Shown in pieces: positions 34,908 through 48,145 of a DNA stretch of 64,000 bases (position 1 is the stretch's first letter; every line of letters begins with the position of its first letter). The DNA is taken from the NCBI GenBank assembly GCA_914767715.1, contig OU612075.1, forward strand, positions 2,418,001-2,482,000, written 5' to 3'. Position numbers and translations under genes: made by a program. This DNA is from Membranipora membranacea (taxonomy: Eukaryota > Bryozoa > Gymnolaemata > Cheilostomatida > Membraniporidae). The notes below the pieces were generated by a model. That model saw nothing but the letters and a program-made list of their open reading frames with translations. It had not been told where the DNA came from and did no database searches.

Positions 34908-36039
34908 GCCCTAACACTGATCTCACAACACGGAGATGGTACAGCTTATTGACACCGAAGATTCCTAAGAGATCAATACAAATATTTATGTTATGAGTTT
35001 TTCTTTGCAAAATCTTTTGTGACTTTTTCTTGTTTTTATTCAATAAATTTACTATCAATCCTCTATACTGACTGCTCATTCTCTAAATGATCAAAATCAA
35101 GACCTTCTTGGTGTAGGGCAGGCTCTGCGTTTTGTGGAATTGTCACAAAACTCGGATCTTTGGATACTCTAAATGATGGCTCATATTAAAGAGAAAATCT
35201 GATCTAGTAATCTAACGGAAAAATTAGACTGAAAATCTGCAGTGTTAATGCACTTTCAATACTTACTCCAATGAAGATATAGTAGTATTGTGATATTATT
35301 ACATTTATCATAAAGATTTTGATAGCTGTGTTTTTGGGGTTGCTATCCTCCTGCTCCCAAATCAAAACAGCTCAGAAACACAATCTTAACTTTTGGGATA
35401 TCGAACTGAACCATCCTGCTAGACTTGATGGATACATATGCACAAATTTTTTTCATCTCATGGTCTTGCAAATCTTAGCAAAACTTAGCATTGGTGGCTG
35501 TGTTGATTTAAAGTAGAAGACAACACTTGGACCGCTAAATACGTATCAAGATACAATTAACCTTCACCAGTAGGCAACATACTCAAGACTGAGATGACTG
35601 TTTATATATTTAGATCGACATAACAAAAGATAACTGCCTCGATCCTAGAAGAAAAAAATTATATACATCATTTTTTCCAATAATATATTTATTTGGAGAG
35701 TACGGGTATTTGTGTTACTGAAACAAAATGGTGGAAGAGAGTTTGTTATTGAAATAATTCAAATTTTCAAATTTAACATATATTTATAACATCCAAATTT
35801 AGAAGGAGTACATCGTTACGCATCAAATATAAAAAAATAACTTTTGTGGTTACTGTCTAAAAGCGCTTGTTTGAAGGCTTCCAGATTGTGGGACATATGC
35901 ACTAACTGAAGCTGTGATTCAATGTACACTGTTTCTCAACTGTTTTCCAGGGTCAGCGTTTTGCAGTTTTAAAGCTATAGAAGCGCCTCCCCATACTTGG
36001 TATCATATTGAAGGTCTCAGTCTAATTAAGAGCACCACG
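34908..36039. other. 3' flank of GY2 to the end of duplication X
   Basis: Contains the GY2 3' UTR with AATAAA (35042). The rest is AT-rich and collinear with 62535-63680. Plus-strand frame 35319-35516 is open in both copies but shows no domain. No further gene recognised. Confidence 0.5.
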
Positions 36040-37539
36040 GTAACCGGTAATTTACTCGAAGAGGGCAGTGTATTTGAAATTCCGGCCTCAGTTCAACTTT
36101 GGCATGAAAAAACTCAATTGAAAAATTGTATCCATGATAAGTAAAAACTCAATGTCTAAGGCAGTACCATGTTAGTTAAAGTATTATTATCAAACGGACC
36201 CTCTGAGTAAATATACTAAAATTAAAATAAATAAATAAAATCCATCAATAAAAAGCTTTAAAGACATCGCATCTTAATCACATTCAAAGAATATTATGAT
36301 CCTTTTTCTTTGCAGTTAACTTTGTAACTTCCGCATTTATTGGTCTTTAAAAGAGAGCAGGTGTTCCATTTGGGCATATGAGACTTTTTTATGTTTTTAG
36401 GACTCCAATGGAGCCAGGGTAAATTATTATTCTGATCACATGATATACTATTGCATGTTTATCTCTGAATGGTAGAGCGTGAATTAATTCACATAGCTTT
36501 AGTACCACCAGATGGAACTAGGTGTGACGACCCGAGGTCATTTTCGAGAAGTTGGAATACATAAGGTACTCAGACTAAACTGGCACCGACGATCAGTCAT
36601 ACACATCCTAATATTGTAATTTTGATGTCAGTGTTGTTTCTATAACATGCAAGACAAGTTTTTTTAAATGGTTGCCAAAAGGAGTTACGGGATGGGCGCT
36701 ACTGCAACATCAAAGGTATAATACAGCTAAGCGACAATGTTTCAGAGCATTTTTTAAGTATTTTATTATGTACATCAATTTTTTAAGAACTAGTATCAGA
36801 CCTTATTAGCATTTTATTTCTTAACCACATGTGGCAGAGTCAGAATACAATACAAATACATATATTGCCCTATCACCCTATAAACTCCAGGTTAAAATAT
36901 CATTGAGAGGGAGGGGCGTCTTGTGAATATGCCTAATCAACTAGCCTGTGGTGGCCAAATTCCCACAGATTGCTGTAGCGGTCAATGCCAATGGTTGTAT
37001 CGTAATAGCACAATCTAATCAAACTCACAACTTGTCACGTATTTATCAACATTGCGACCAATTGCAATATTTGTGTTTTTTTCAAAGCTTTGAGAGATTT
37101 CTAAAAGGGCATTTTATGAATCGTTGAATTTCTCAAACTGCTATGATACTTCCATCATATGACCTGTTCATGCTATTCTTCTTCATACAATTTAATAAAA
37201 GACTGGCCCCACTGAAGCTTGCAACCATTTCTCAGCCATAGTCAGTGAAACTTTGCTCTTTACCCATTTCTTTTTTGAGATAATAAACCTCATTCAACAT
37301 GAAATGAAATCCTGCCAACCCAACCGCCTCTCCTTCCCCATCTCCTTTATTTCTGTGATTGTTTGTACAAAATATATTTTATGCATCCTCCTGCAGCATC
37401 TTAGCCAAATGGGGTGATTTCATTTTTGAGCTCCCATTCTGAACTAAGCAATCCAAGGTTCATTAAAATACGCCTGATGTCCAGGTTCAAAGATGCTCAA
37501 CTTCAATATTACCAAGGTGTTGTTTGTGGATGTTTGTGG
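36040..37539. other. Unique spacer after duplication X
   Basis: No counterpart in X or Y and no gene recognised. Plus-strand frame 35914-36144 crosses the duplication boundary and has no domain. I see no repeat structure worth naming. Confidence 0.4.
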
Positions 37540-37932
37540 TATGGAAACTCCATCAGATACCTTAACTGTGATATCGCCTCCGAACCTAGCCTGTCTTGAC
37601 AAATTCTGTTGGGTGGGTGTTCTCCCCCCCTTTTTCAACAAAGCTTGTCAAGACAGGCTATTCCAAACTAATCTCAGTTGTATTTTAATAACCTCATTTT
37701 AGGCACACAATGACCTAAATGAAGGTCATAAGATGATATCGATTGAGGCTTACGAAGAGTCATTTTTGTCTGAAGAGCTGCGTTACTGTAAGAATCACAA
37801 ATCAGAGCCGATTACCATTGGGTGCAACAGATGTTGGATATTGCTCTGTCCTCTCTGTATATCATTAACTGGTAACTGCAGGACAGGTGAGCTGGCTTAT
37901 TTTCCATCTTGTGACATTCAGATTCCTCTCAC
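37540..37932 (+). pseudogene. Orphan TRIM B-box2 exon with flanking introns
   Basis: About 393 bp copied from a TRIM gene: the end of intron 2 with its hairpin (37587-37660), a complete 184-nt B-box2 exon (37703-37886) with intact acceptor and GTGAGC donor, and the start of intron 3. It shares GAAGGTCAT, ATTGGGTGC and CTCTCAC with TRIM-Y rather than TRIM-X. No RING, coiled-coil or propeller exon is nearby, so it cannot encode a TRIM by itself. Confidence 0.85.
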
Positions 37933-39357
37933 TACCGTGGCCCAGAAAGCCAGATAAAACTAAACTTATCTGCTGTGAATTTAATTTAAAAATGCCTGAA
38001 TTGAATTAAACATTTCATTGAATTTAATCAAACTTTTCTGCATCAATCTTTTCTGTTCTGCATCAAACTTTTCTACTCTGCATCAAAATTTTCTACTCTG
38101 AATCAAACTTTTCAACTTTGAACCTAACTTTTCCGCTACATTGATGTCAACCGCCCTATATTACATATTACCTGTATGTAGGCCCTCAGTCTACCAATAG
38201 TTCATTGTCAATAGGCTTTCATTTCAATTTATCATTGATGATTTGCAATAAAACCAGAGACTATAGATGTATTATCTATAGTCTCTGATAGAACTGCATG
38301 GCAGTCTTTATCAAGGGCACAGTCACATAGCATGGACAATACGTTTCTCCCAAACATTTTGAACAGCTTTATCAGAAAAAGATTTACATAAACTCAGATC
38401 ATCCAACTTCTGAGAAATTGACATAGAATCTCATTGAGTCACAGCAAAATCAGACACTAATCCCATAATCAGATGGGATTATGGGTTTATGGGTTTTCAG
38501 TTTTCCCTTTTCATCTCACTGTTGAAATGAAAAGGAAGAAACTGGTTTATACGGAGAGACCCTCTGTTTGCTTTTCTAGACAGATTATTATTTCTTCATG
38601 GGTGTTGGATTCTAAACCCGTCCAGCACATAGATGTGAAAAGTGTATCATCATAGAAATTGGTGATTGCCTCAACAGACAGAAAGCCACATTCTCTTCGG
38701 ACCCATCCCTTCACAAATTTCGTTAGGCTATACGCTGAAGCTAAGCAATTATCATGTATGAATCTGAGTATGTTTGAGTCAGATTGCTAGCAAAAATTTA
38801 TAATATTCTGCTGATGCAAAGCAATAAAACCTCATAGAAAACAAAGAGCTGGCATCTGACCGGATTCAATTCTATTTCATGACACCTGCTCTTACTATAA
38901 TAATCATCCTAGTAGAGGCTGGCCCTTGCAAAAACCTCCGCACCACTTGGAATACTATTATTACATCTGTATGTATTACCTAGGTAAAAACTCCCAGTAA
39001 ATTTCCCTAATGTATTGGGATGTTTTCTTGAACTGCAATTTTAGCCTGTCCATATTATCAATGTACTATTATCTCCTGTGTGGTTGTGCAGCAACCCACT
39101 GGTGTGAATTGTCATGTTTGTATCAATTAAAAGTTTGACAAATTGTTTGACATTGTGGTATTAGGTCAGACTCGTGCTAACAGAATGAATAAGGTTTTCC
39201 GGTGAGGATTGTGGCAGTATTATTTTCTTTGATTCTTGAATTTAATAAATTTCTCCAAATTCAAAATCCTGTAATTAATTTCTTACGTCATGTTTACAGT
39301 AGTACAACCATCGCTGGAAAGCAAATGAAACACAATTATTTTTTTCTTCTTCTACAG
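37933..39357. other. Spacer between the orphan exon and GY3
   Basis: No gene recognised. Holds a minisatellite (38036-38134), a hairpin at about 38264-38289 (AGAGACTATAGAT/ATCTATAGTCTCT) and a short CCCATAATC/GATTATGGG inverted repeat near 38462-38485. The conserved GY promoter block is not present upstream of GY3. Confidence 0.45.
38036..38134. repeat. Minisatellite, unit about 18 bp
   Basis: About five degenerate units on the pattern TTTTCTACTCTGCATCAAAC, decaying to the right. Confidence 0.75.
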
Positions 39358-39365
39358 CCGAAATG

Positions 39366-40278
39366 ATGAAGTGTGTCATCGCTCTCGCCGCCATCATTGC
39401 TGTCGTTGCCGCTGCCGGGTAAGCCTACTTAACTTCTATCTGTTGCTCCCAAAATGTTGCTTACCGGCATAGAGTCATTATATACTAGTAGTTATATCAG
39501 TATACATTAATGACTCAATGCCAATACTTGATTGAAAGAAAACATAACTTGAAATTTGAAACTTTTTATCCCTACACCGGGACAGACAACTCAAAAGTAT
39601 GCATTCGATCAGTTTTTTACTTAGGATAATTTTGCAGACACGCATATTTTGATGTTTTCTATGTCCATTTTGTTTTGTAGTTACGACCACAGCAGTTCCA
39701 GCTCCAGCAGCGCCTCCTACGAGGTGGCCAAGTCCGCCTACGGAGTTTACAACCGTGGATACGGATACAACAAGGGATACAACAAGGGATACGGACTCTA
39801 CAACCGTGGATACGGATACGGACGTCATGCTGCCAAGAAGGTCATTGCCAGCGGAAGCTACAGCGTTGAGTACACCAACAAGTACGGTCAAGCCAAGTCT
39901 GCCAGCCACTCCTACGAGGTCACCAGAACCGTCGGAGCTTTCAACCGCGGATACGGATATGGACGTCGCGCTACCGGATACAGATATGGACGCCGCACTG
40001 CTGGATATGGATACGGACGCCGTAACCTCGGGTACGGATATAACCGCAAGAGCTGTAAGTAAATGATAGAGAATCTTGAGTGCACTTTTTCTTTGGAATG
40101 AAGTATGAAAAGCCAGAAATTAAATTCTCATCTAGAGAACAGATCTGTTAAGCATCTTATGTCAGGTCCAGTTCAAACATTTTTAAAGACCTTAAACTAA
40201 ATTAGCCAACATTGTCTGCTCTGCTGGTCACATGACTCATATGCCACCCCTGTTTTATTTGTAGACGGACTCTACTAA
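39366..40278 (+). CDS. GY3: secreted Gly/Tyr/Asn-rich repeat protein
   Basis: Intact and the most diverged member, in the block between X and Y. Coding exons 39366-39418 (an extra ATG at 39363 adds one Met), 39681-40054 and 40265-40278; 146 aa. Signal peptide MKCVIALAAIIAVVAAAG, then DHSSSSSSSASYEV, YNRGYGYNKG repeats and the conserved SYSVEYTNKYGQAKS block. The C-terminal half has GRRATGY/GRRTAGY repeats and lacks the second YNKGYGLY unit of GY2/GY5. Acceptor TCTACAG at 39357 implies an upstream noncoding exon, but no TATA/block promoter like that of the other copies is visible. AATAAA at 40388. Intron retention would again end in KSCK-stop. Confidence 0.82.
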
Positions 40279-42178
40279 ACTCGTTAACCAATCAGGACAC
40301 ACGATACTCTCAGGCTGAACTGAAATACTCAGGAATCAATGTTCGTGTTGATGCATTTCCTTGTATGAATTTTGGTTGAATTCAATTAATAAATTTTGAT
40401 TGCATTTGATAAAAAGTCTTATTGATAAAAATGTTGCACCGCTATAATTTTCCAATAATCATAGTCTTGGCTGCAATAATGGTGAAAGCGGACTGTAACA
40501 TCATCTTGTGTTGTGGATAAGCTAAGCTCAATCTGATCTAAGAGCTGAGTTATTCCTGTCACCAGGCATCATAAGTTATATCAGAACTTTCAGCCTTACA
40601 GATACTCATAGCCAAAGTGCCAATAGCCAATTTGTTTTATGGTAATTAGCTGTGCTGAGAAACAGTGTAACAAAAACTATAACAATAAGAATAGTTGTTT
40701 CTCCCTGTGGTAAGGGCAGATAACTTTCAAAGTGATTAATTAATAGAGACTATAATTTCATTGCTGTCAGCTTGATCATGCTTATGCTTTATGATTAGTC
40801 ATCACTTGAACTTGCTCACATACAGAGCATTTGGTATCTCCTTCCTTGTCTTCCGCACATCTGATATCAAGCCAGTCGAAAAAAACACATTCAGAACAGA
40901 ACTTTATTTCTGCAGGGCCATCACACCAAGTTAATGGGATTTCAAACTTTAACGGAGTGGTTTAGCTTGTGCCGTGAGGTCACGACTCAAGTTGAAAATA
41001 ATGATTTGGCCGCATGATAAAGCGAGCGTTTGCACTGTCGATGATGAGTTGATCTGAAAATAGGACAGTTCATCTTTGCATTCCTATTTTCTATGAGGTC
41101 GCATTTATAATAGAGCACATTGTTGAATTTTTTGGAAAATAGTTAATTGTACCTGACAGAGTATTTAATTATTTTGTATTAAAAATCATTATCTTCACAA
41201 ATAAAATGCTTACCCAGTGTGATATGATATCAAAATTAGAAAAGTATCAAGGATTGCCATAAAGCAAGTTGAGCAAAACTATATAACCAGTGCGAGACTA
41301 TGCCTGTATTCAAATTTGGTCCTACGTTATCATGAAGAGGCTACACAGAGCAAAATATGATCACAAGTGATCTAATATGTGGCAGTGTTCAGTATATAGT
41401 GAGGCTGTCAAACTAATTAGTGGCGAATGGCCATGATAAAAAGAAGTATAGTTTATCATAAAATATCAAATTGATTTTTTTTAGCTCTCTTACTGAGCAA
41501 ATTTTGCCATGTATAAGTTTAAAACACAAATTATATTACAAAATAAAGCAGACAACAATGTCACCTGAGAATCAAATGTCATTTATATAAAACAGTCAAT
41601 CAGTAATAATATATGAATCTAATGTTATTTTGAGAAATTTCAAAGGGTAGTTGTAGTGGTGAGGTTAAAGCTGACACCAGTTTCCCTTGTATAGAGCACT
41701 TAAATTTTACATCCTATGTCTGTAGGACTGGGAAGTGCCAACATACAAATACCGCTCTCTGTAGCTACAGAGAGAAATAAAGCTTACAAATGAAACCAGT
41801 TTGATGGACAATTGGTGAATTTGTTGGTCTAGTCTGTCAGCCGATTCCAGCTAGGCTAGAAGAATACATCATAGAATTTGACTGATGCCATAGATGCAAA
41901 TCATTTAGAAAGATATTTATTTGCTGCGACCGCGCTGAGGTATACATAAATACCAATATCAATGGCTGCAACTGATCAACAAGTTACAACCAAGAAGCCT
42001 TTTTTATATCATTAGCCACGCCCATAAGGAACAATACAATTCGCATTATCCAAAAAGTATGATGGAAGGACACTTGGTATGGAGGGAGCAGTTTGATGCA
42101 AAAAATTGATAAGCAAAGACTTTAATGAGATTAATACACTACTTACGACATGTCCATCCATAAGAGCCATCCAAGCTT
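40279..42178. other. Spacer between GY3 and TRIM-Z (convergent ends)
   Basis: Contains the GY3 3' UTR. A minus-strand AATAAA at 41921-41916 could serve TRIM-Z. No gene or strong repeat recognised. Confidence 0.45.
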
Positions 42179-45100
42179 CTAATCGTACTTCAGTTTGTAG
42201 AAGAGAACAGCGTTCTCTTCTCGTCTAGGTATAATGACAGAATCCCCATCAACGCATATATCATAAACATTGGAGGCTTTTGGTCGGTCTACTGGATCGT
42301 GCAGTTCTCTCAAAAGCTTTCCTAAAATTTTTTGAAATACGACCGGATGCAAATAGATCATGTCATTGAGAGTGTCATTGAATAGAAACCTGATTCATGC
42401 TCCCCGATCTGTCGTTTGTGAAACAGACGGGTTAAACCTAGAAAGGACTCTATAAACAGCTAAAGTGAGGCACCTGATAATCACTGCATTTCCATGGTAG
42501 TGTTGAGGTCGACCTGAGGCTAATAAGCCTTAGCTTTGAGCAATTGAACTGCCTCCCAGATCGCCCTGAGCTCCAAGGCTCAGGTCGCACATTTCGGCTC
42601 GCACAACCAAGAGCTTGCGGGTTAGCATCAAAGACTCTGACGAGGGAGGCCGGGGTTCAAGTCCCGGCAGTGGCAGAATTTTTTGATGTTTTTTTTCTCA
42701 GCTCTACCATGGGAATGACTGCATATTTCGAGATCGAGCCAAGAGGTGACAACTCAGCTCGATCTAGTCCGACCTTGAAACTCACATGGAAACATGGTGA
42801 TTGGGCATGATGTAATGACATTGGATTGTGTAATAGCAATGATGCTATCATTGATTTCCAGTGCACATTCTCGGTTTTTTGTTGATAACTAGATCAAACT
42901 CGATCAGATTTTGGGTTTGAAAATTGCTCATTTTGCTCAATTTTATGTTGTTTTCTCTCTAAAATAATTTCTAGGTTGATATTAATATTTGACTGAATCA
43001 ATTTTTAAACTCACACCCAAGATCCAGACAAAATTCAACGAGTTATCAATAAAAACCTGGGATGTGGACGCAAGTCAATGACAACACCGTAGACTTAATA
43101 ATAAACTTGGAAGGACACCTTATGGAGCATGGGTATAAATTATGAGTGACTTTACGACATTGAATTGTGTAGTAATGTTGGTGTTATCATCAAATTGCAG
43201 TCAACATATATACACTGTATATATATATATATATATACACTGTATATATATGTATACTGTATATTATTTTAAGGTCTATTTTTAGATCTAGATATGCAGT
43301 TAACCTGTGTTTATGTCGTGTAGGGAGAGCTTAGTCTGTTTGCTTTCGCCACCTTTACAAACAAGCGCGAGCTTTCTGTTTAATTTTGTAATGACAATCG
43401 GTTCATAAGTCCCATCAGACCTCCATTCTTCAGCTCCAGATGTCAGATTAAATTTGTATAGATGTGGCTTGGTCCAACAGTTTGTTACTAAGATTGAGTC
43501 ACCCTCTGAGAAACATAATGACACTTTATCATCACTAATTTGATCACACTTGACACTGTGTGTTGTTTTCCCAGTCAGACTGTAGATGATAAATCTTTTT
43601 CTGGTTCTGTCAGCGATAACAAGCTGATTATTGACGATGGTGAGAGCCCGAGACAAATAGAGAGGGGTACATCTATCTTCATGATTCCAGGTGTGCAGCT
43701 GTGTACCATTCAGATCATATACATGAACTAAATGAGGCTGGCCTTTCACCAGTATGTACAGTCTGTCCTCATGAGCGATGATGCCAGTCGGATATTCTGG
43801 TAATTTGATGAATGACTCAGTAACATGTCCATCTTGATCGATTCTGTCAACCTTATTGTTTACCTTCCCTACATATGTGAATCCTTTATAGTGGCAAACT
43901 CTTACTGGCCGGGCAACTGCAACTTGTTTGACCAGCTGAAGGGATGTTGGAGATGGTGGTTGCTCGTTATCTGCTGATCCACCTGGAGGCTTGATAATGA
44001 TGTCATTAGCAGCTTCAATCTTCATCTCAATATCTCTGAACTCTGTCGCTAATAAACAAACAAAGATTTTTATCAAAGAAAATTACGTTGCTGTATAGAA
44101 AAAAATATATTCAACACTGTGATCAGTCTTATGTTGTAGTATTTTATGGCTATTGACAAGTGGCAGATTTTCACACTATACTTAATATTGAATCAGTGAA
44201 CACAAATTAGTTTATGAAGGATTCTGCCTATTTTAACACCGGTTCATACCCTCTGTGAACAGGCCAAATAAGGTTTGCATACACAGGACTGTCAAACTTG
44301 ATTTCAGACATAGCATGACAAATAGATGGGTATATCAGATTCCAATGGCTATGAATTCTCTAACCTTACCCGTTCTGACAAGCGATTGCTGCCCCTGGAT
44401 TGTTATTCCAGGAAACTTTTGTCTCATAAATGCATCCATTCGCTTTAAAAATGATTCTCTTGCATTTAGAACATCAACCTGAAATTGTGGAAAAAAACAT
44501 TACTTGATAGATAGGTGATTGCAATGGTTAATCATGTTTTTGGTATAATTGATCAGCAAACTGCCCAAATTTTGGTTAGATGCCACCATAATAATCAAAA
44601 TATTATAATACGGAAAACAATTTATGATGATATTGATCTACAGATGCTGAAAGAAGTATATCTAAATGTAGCATGTCCGCAAAGACATCACAAAATATGT
44701 TTGTCATAACGGAAATGTGCATAATATATCTTTGTTCTTCTTGCTAAACTTTATTGGCAATCCTTTTTTTAAAATATTTATTGACAAGAATCTTCATCAT
44801 TTAAATGATGATTGTTGTCAATTTAAAAATTATTTTAGGAAATGGTCACTAAAACAATGAGTGGTTGACCATTGTCATTGAGGGGTACCTGCTCAGTCAT
44901 ACCTCTAGTTGTCTACTCATACAAAAAATAGACTGTGCGACTTAGATAAGCATTGCAAAGAAGGGGTACAAAGTGACTTTAACCTCCAACTGGCCAGTTC
45001 ATTGGCAATATGAACATCAACACAGTTCCAATGATTTTAAAGTTAACGAGCTTTAAATACAATAAAAATAACAAGATATGACAAACTTTAAGTTCTAGTA

Positions 45101-47990
45101 ACTTACCACATGCCTCTGTGAGATATCCTGTCTCACACTCATCAGAGACTCATGTAGTTCTGATAGTTTAGTTCCTGCCTTCTCTTTGTACTCAGAGAGC
45201 TGTTCTTTACCTTGACCTCTTGACCTTCTTTGTTCATCCTCTAGTGCTGCATATTTGGCATTTATCTCCCTCAGCTACAATCACCAGAAATACTACTGCT
45301 GAGCAATTCAACATTTATATGGGCTTCGAACCTCCAACCGCAAACTTGGAGTATTCTAAAACCCAAACCCAGGATATTGGATAATGGTTGAAGGCTGTAA
45401 GCCTTCTAATATTTTAAATAAACTTCTAGAGGCTGAACTCTGCTACCTGTGAGCCAGGGAGAAAGATTGCAGTAAACGGCCGTGTAATTTATATGATCCC
45501 AACACGAGTACATATCTGAGAACCCTCTACGGGGCAGGTTTGCAAGGAGTGGGAGTAATGCTTAAGAAAATGTCTGAAAATTGTGCATTCATTGATAGAT
45601 TTAGGTTTTGTGACTCAAATGTTTTGATAGTTGAAGTGTAGAAAAGAATACCTGCTCATCTCTAGCCGCATGAAGAGTAGAAATTGATTGCTCTGTCTCG
45701 ATGTCCCACCGACTCAAACTCAAAGTTGTCTCCTTGACGATGGCAGAAAACTCATCAAACCGATCCTCTACTTCCTGTTTAAGTGGCTCCAGATACTGAG
45801 TGAACTCCTTCTCCAACTCAATCAGGGCCATCAGGTTGTGAGGTCTACCTGTGAACGACAAACTTGTTTTTTTCGATTTATTCATTTGTGGATCTCAGCT
45901 GTCCTGCTGTAACTGATAAAATGACGGAAAAATCCAAGTCAATCTCGCGTCAGTAGGTTTCAACTTTCAGCAGGCCGTGAGTTGTTACATTCTTATGAAC
46001 GTGCCGAGTCAAAGCATTAGAATAGGGATAGTCGACAATCTTTACATATTATGATGGTTACTTGGGCTTACCATTCTCACAGTTACCAGATGATGATATA
46101 CAGAGAGGACACAGTATTTTCCAGCATGTTTTACATCCGATGGTAACAGGCTCTGATTTGTGATGCTCACAGTAGCGCAGCTCTTCAGAGAGAGCGGACT
46201 CTTTGTAAGCCTTAATAGATATCATCCTATGACCTTCGTTAAGGACTTCATGCATCTAAAATTTAGTTGAAATGAAGATTAAATTTTCGCTCGCAGCAAA
46301 ATAGTTAGACTTAACTTGCGTGAATCTATCCCTATCCCTGCTGTAAGCCATGGCTACAAGATGCGATTTTCATATCAATCTGTGGACACTAGTGTTTGAC
46401 CAGTGGATTGTGACGACTGATTAGTTGTGTTGATGGCCATACGGTGTGGTTGGTGATGTTTTGTATTCCTAAACCACCAGATGTGTTTTCAATGCGTAAG
46501 AAAATTGTTTTTATTTTTTATCAAAGTAGTGCCTTTGTCTAATCAATCACAGCCACAAGTTGGAACCAGAGCGGTTATGTTGCCTCAGGCTTTTCCATAC
46601 TAATGGCTGCAATGTCACAATGGTGTGACAAGTCATTGCATATTTCTCCCTATTTTATCACCAACAATAACTCACTGGAACTGGAACCGGAATCATTAAA
46701 CAGGCCCGTAGTTCTAGGGGAGGCAGGAAGGCATTGCCTCCCCTAGAAAGCTAAATATAATGGCCTAAAAACACTATAATTGAACAATCCATATCAGAAT
46801 ATGCTCCACCGTGATTTCCAGTGCTTATTGTAAACCTTCAATTGCTTGGGGAGGAGCTTACAGCACCATTCCTGGTGATGCTTCAGACTCGCCTCGGACT
46901 TTTGCCTCCCCTGCCAATTTTTCTAAACTACGGCCCTGGTCAACTCCACTGACCTCCTCATGCACAGCGCAGTATTTCCTTTTACATTCAGTACAGAATA
47001 CTTTAGCTGTCTGACTCAGCACTCCTGCCTTCTTACAAGGATCACAGATAGAATCATCTCCCACTAAAGCAGTTGGTAGCTCATCTATAGACAGCTTATA
47101 CTGTGTTCTTGTAAAGTAGAAATCAACAAGGTGCATTATGGTAGCAGCACAAACAAGCTCTTAATGTAGATAAACTGTTTCATGTTCAGATACACCTGTC
47201 CTACTTTGAGCAGACTATAAGCTAGTGATGGCAAAGTCTCGATCCCGGTCTCGGTCTCGTGAGACTTGCCCCCTCGAGACAGACACTCTTGATAAATGTT
47301 GAGACTTGTTCATCATAAACAATGTTTTAGTCACAGTTTATTTTCCACAGGTTTTGGTTTTTTTTTAAACCAAAAAATCAAAAAACCGTGGCCGATGCCA
47401 ATAAAGCAGCAGCTTTCAATTTTATCAGCATCGATATATGTCTCGGTCTGGTATCGGTCTCGAATTTTGTTGCTGTCTTGGTCTCGCCCTGTCTCGCCAA
47501 AATCTGACAATTCGTCATCACTACTATAAGCAGTCCCTAAGTATAAAAGCATTGACAGCAATATTTTCCCTATCTTCCGAGAATACAAACTGTTTTATCA
47601 GCCATCATTTAACTTCCCACAATAGATAAGGTCAAACAATAATCATCAAGAGTCTGGGAATTTAGGTGGTTGCAACCTGAAAGAAAATTCTTTAACTCTC
47701 ATTGTAGGGATTGGGCTTGCTAGGCTTCGATGTAGATTTACTCAGAATTGCATTCCATGATTCAAGTTTTTTCAATGGATTCTCGATATCTCAATCATGA
47801 AGGCCACTACATGAACTCACTCGCATATGGAGCATTTGACAGACTTCCCGTCTCCTTTCTGATCCTCCAGACATCTGACACAGACTATATGCTGACATGG
47901 TAGACTCTTTGGGTTCAGTAAGTAGCCTTCTACCTCCAGGCAGGTACTACAGGATATGACAACTCCATCTTCAGGCTGAGCAGAAGCCAT
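42179..47990 (-). CDS. TRIM-Z: RING/B-box/coiled-coil E3 ligase-like protein
   Basis: Third TRIM paralogue, opposite orientation, clearly diverged from X and Y but with the same architecture. Exons (minus): 47990-47821, 47107-46954, 46255-46072, 45848-45652, 45274-45107, 44478-44370, 44048-43305, 42321-42179; 1,869 nt, 622 aa, no internal stop. Exon 1 is two codons shorter, and exons 4 and 8 one codon longer each, than in X/Y, so total length is unchanged. RING Cys/His and the B-box1 set, including the KRKYC cysteine lost in TRIM-X, are intact. The exon 7 donor is GTTAAC, a weak site. Introns hold a hAT-type MITE (47223-47523), a CAGG-ended element (46702-46944), a SINE-like sequence and an AT microsatellite. 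Confidence 0.88.
42600..42690 (+). mobile_element. tRNA-like SINE head in intron 7 of TRIM-Z
   Basis: A B box GGTTCAAGTCC (42654-42664) lies about 30 bases after an A-box-like TTAGCATCAAAG (42622-42633), followed by a T run. It does not fold into a full tRNA by eye. Related tail words (GACATTG.ATTGTGTA) recur at 42816-42836 and 43156-43176. Boundaries are uncertain. Confidence 0.4.
43209..43265. repeat. TA microsatellite with TACACTGTATA words
   Basis: Alternating TA run interrupted by three (A)CACTGTATA-type units, inside intron 7 of TRIM-Z. Confidence 0.8.
46702..46944. mobile_element. CAGG...CCTG-ended non-autonomous transposon
   Basis: The left end CAGGCCCGTAGTT.TAG and the complement of the right end (CAGGGCCGTAGTTTAG) match. 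Each is followed by a GGGGAGGCA word, and the left half itself folds (CTAGGGGAGGC/GCCTCCCCTAG). Such ends are typical of hAT-like elements in invertebrates. No 8-bp target duplication is seen. Its right end lies only about 9 bases from the exon 2 donor of TRIM-Z. Confidence 0.55.
47223..47523. mobile_element. hAT-type MITE with perfect 8-bp target duplication
   Basis: 301 bp, starts TAGTGATGGCAAAG and ends CGTCATCACTA (inverted termini TAGTGATG.C), flanked by CTATAAGC on both sides (47215-47222, 47524-47531). Rich in GGTCTCG words near both ends. The size, termini and 8-bp duplication fit a non-autonomous hAT element in intron 1 of TRIM-Z. Confidence 0.85.
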
Positions 47991-48145
47991 CTTCTGAATT
48001 TTCTCTTTCTAATGGCTGAACAAAACAGTTGTCCTTGTCAGATCATGCAAAAATTCAGGGGCAGGACATATTTCCAAACATCTCCACAAGCGTCAAAGTA
48101 TAATTTTGACTGATGATAGAGTAAAGAAGCAACTAGAATCTGAAC

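Larger units (their letters stand above)
7918..36039. repeat. Segmental duplication, copy X
   Basis: Sequence from GAACCATTTCCCAATAC (about 7921) to AATTAAGAGCACCA (about 36039) is matched, in order and orientation, by 48146-63680. X is longer mainly because of an LTR retrotransposon, a 5.5-kb TIR element and a 2-kb insertion at 8481-10493. The high similarity, including in introns, points to a recent duplication. Confidence 0.9.

Noticed and set aside
38036-38134. CRISPR-like array
   Set aside because: Degenerate contiguous units without spacers. This is a minisatellite in an animal genome.
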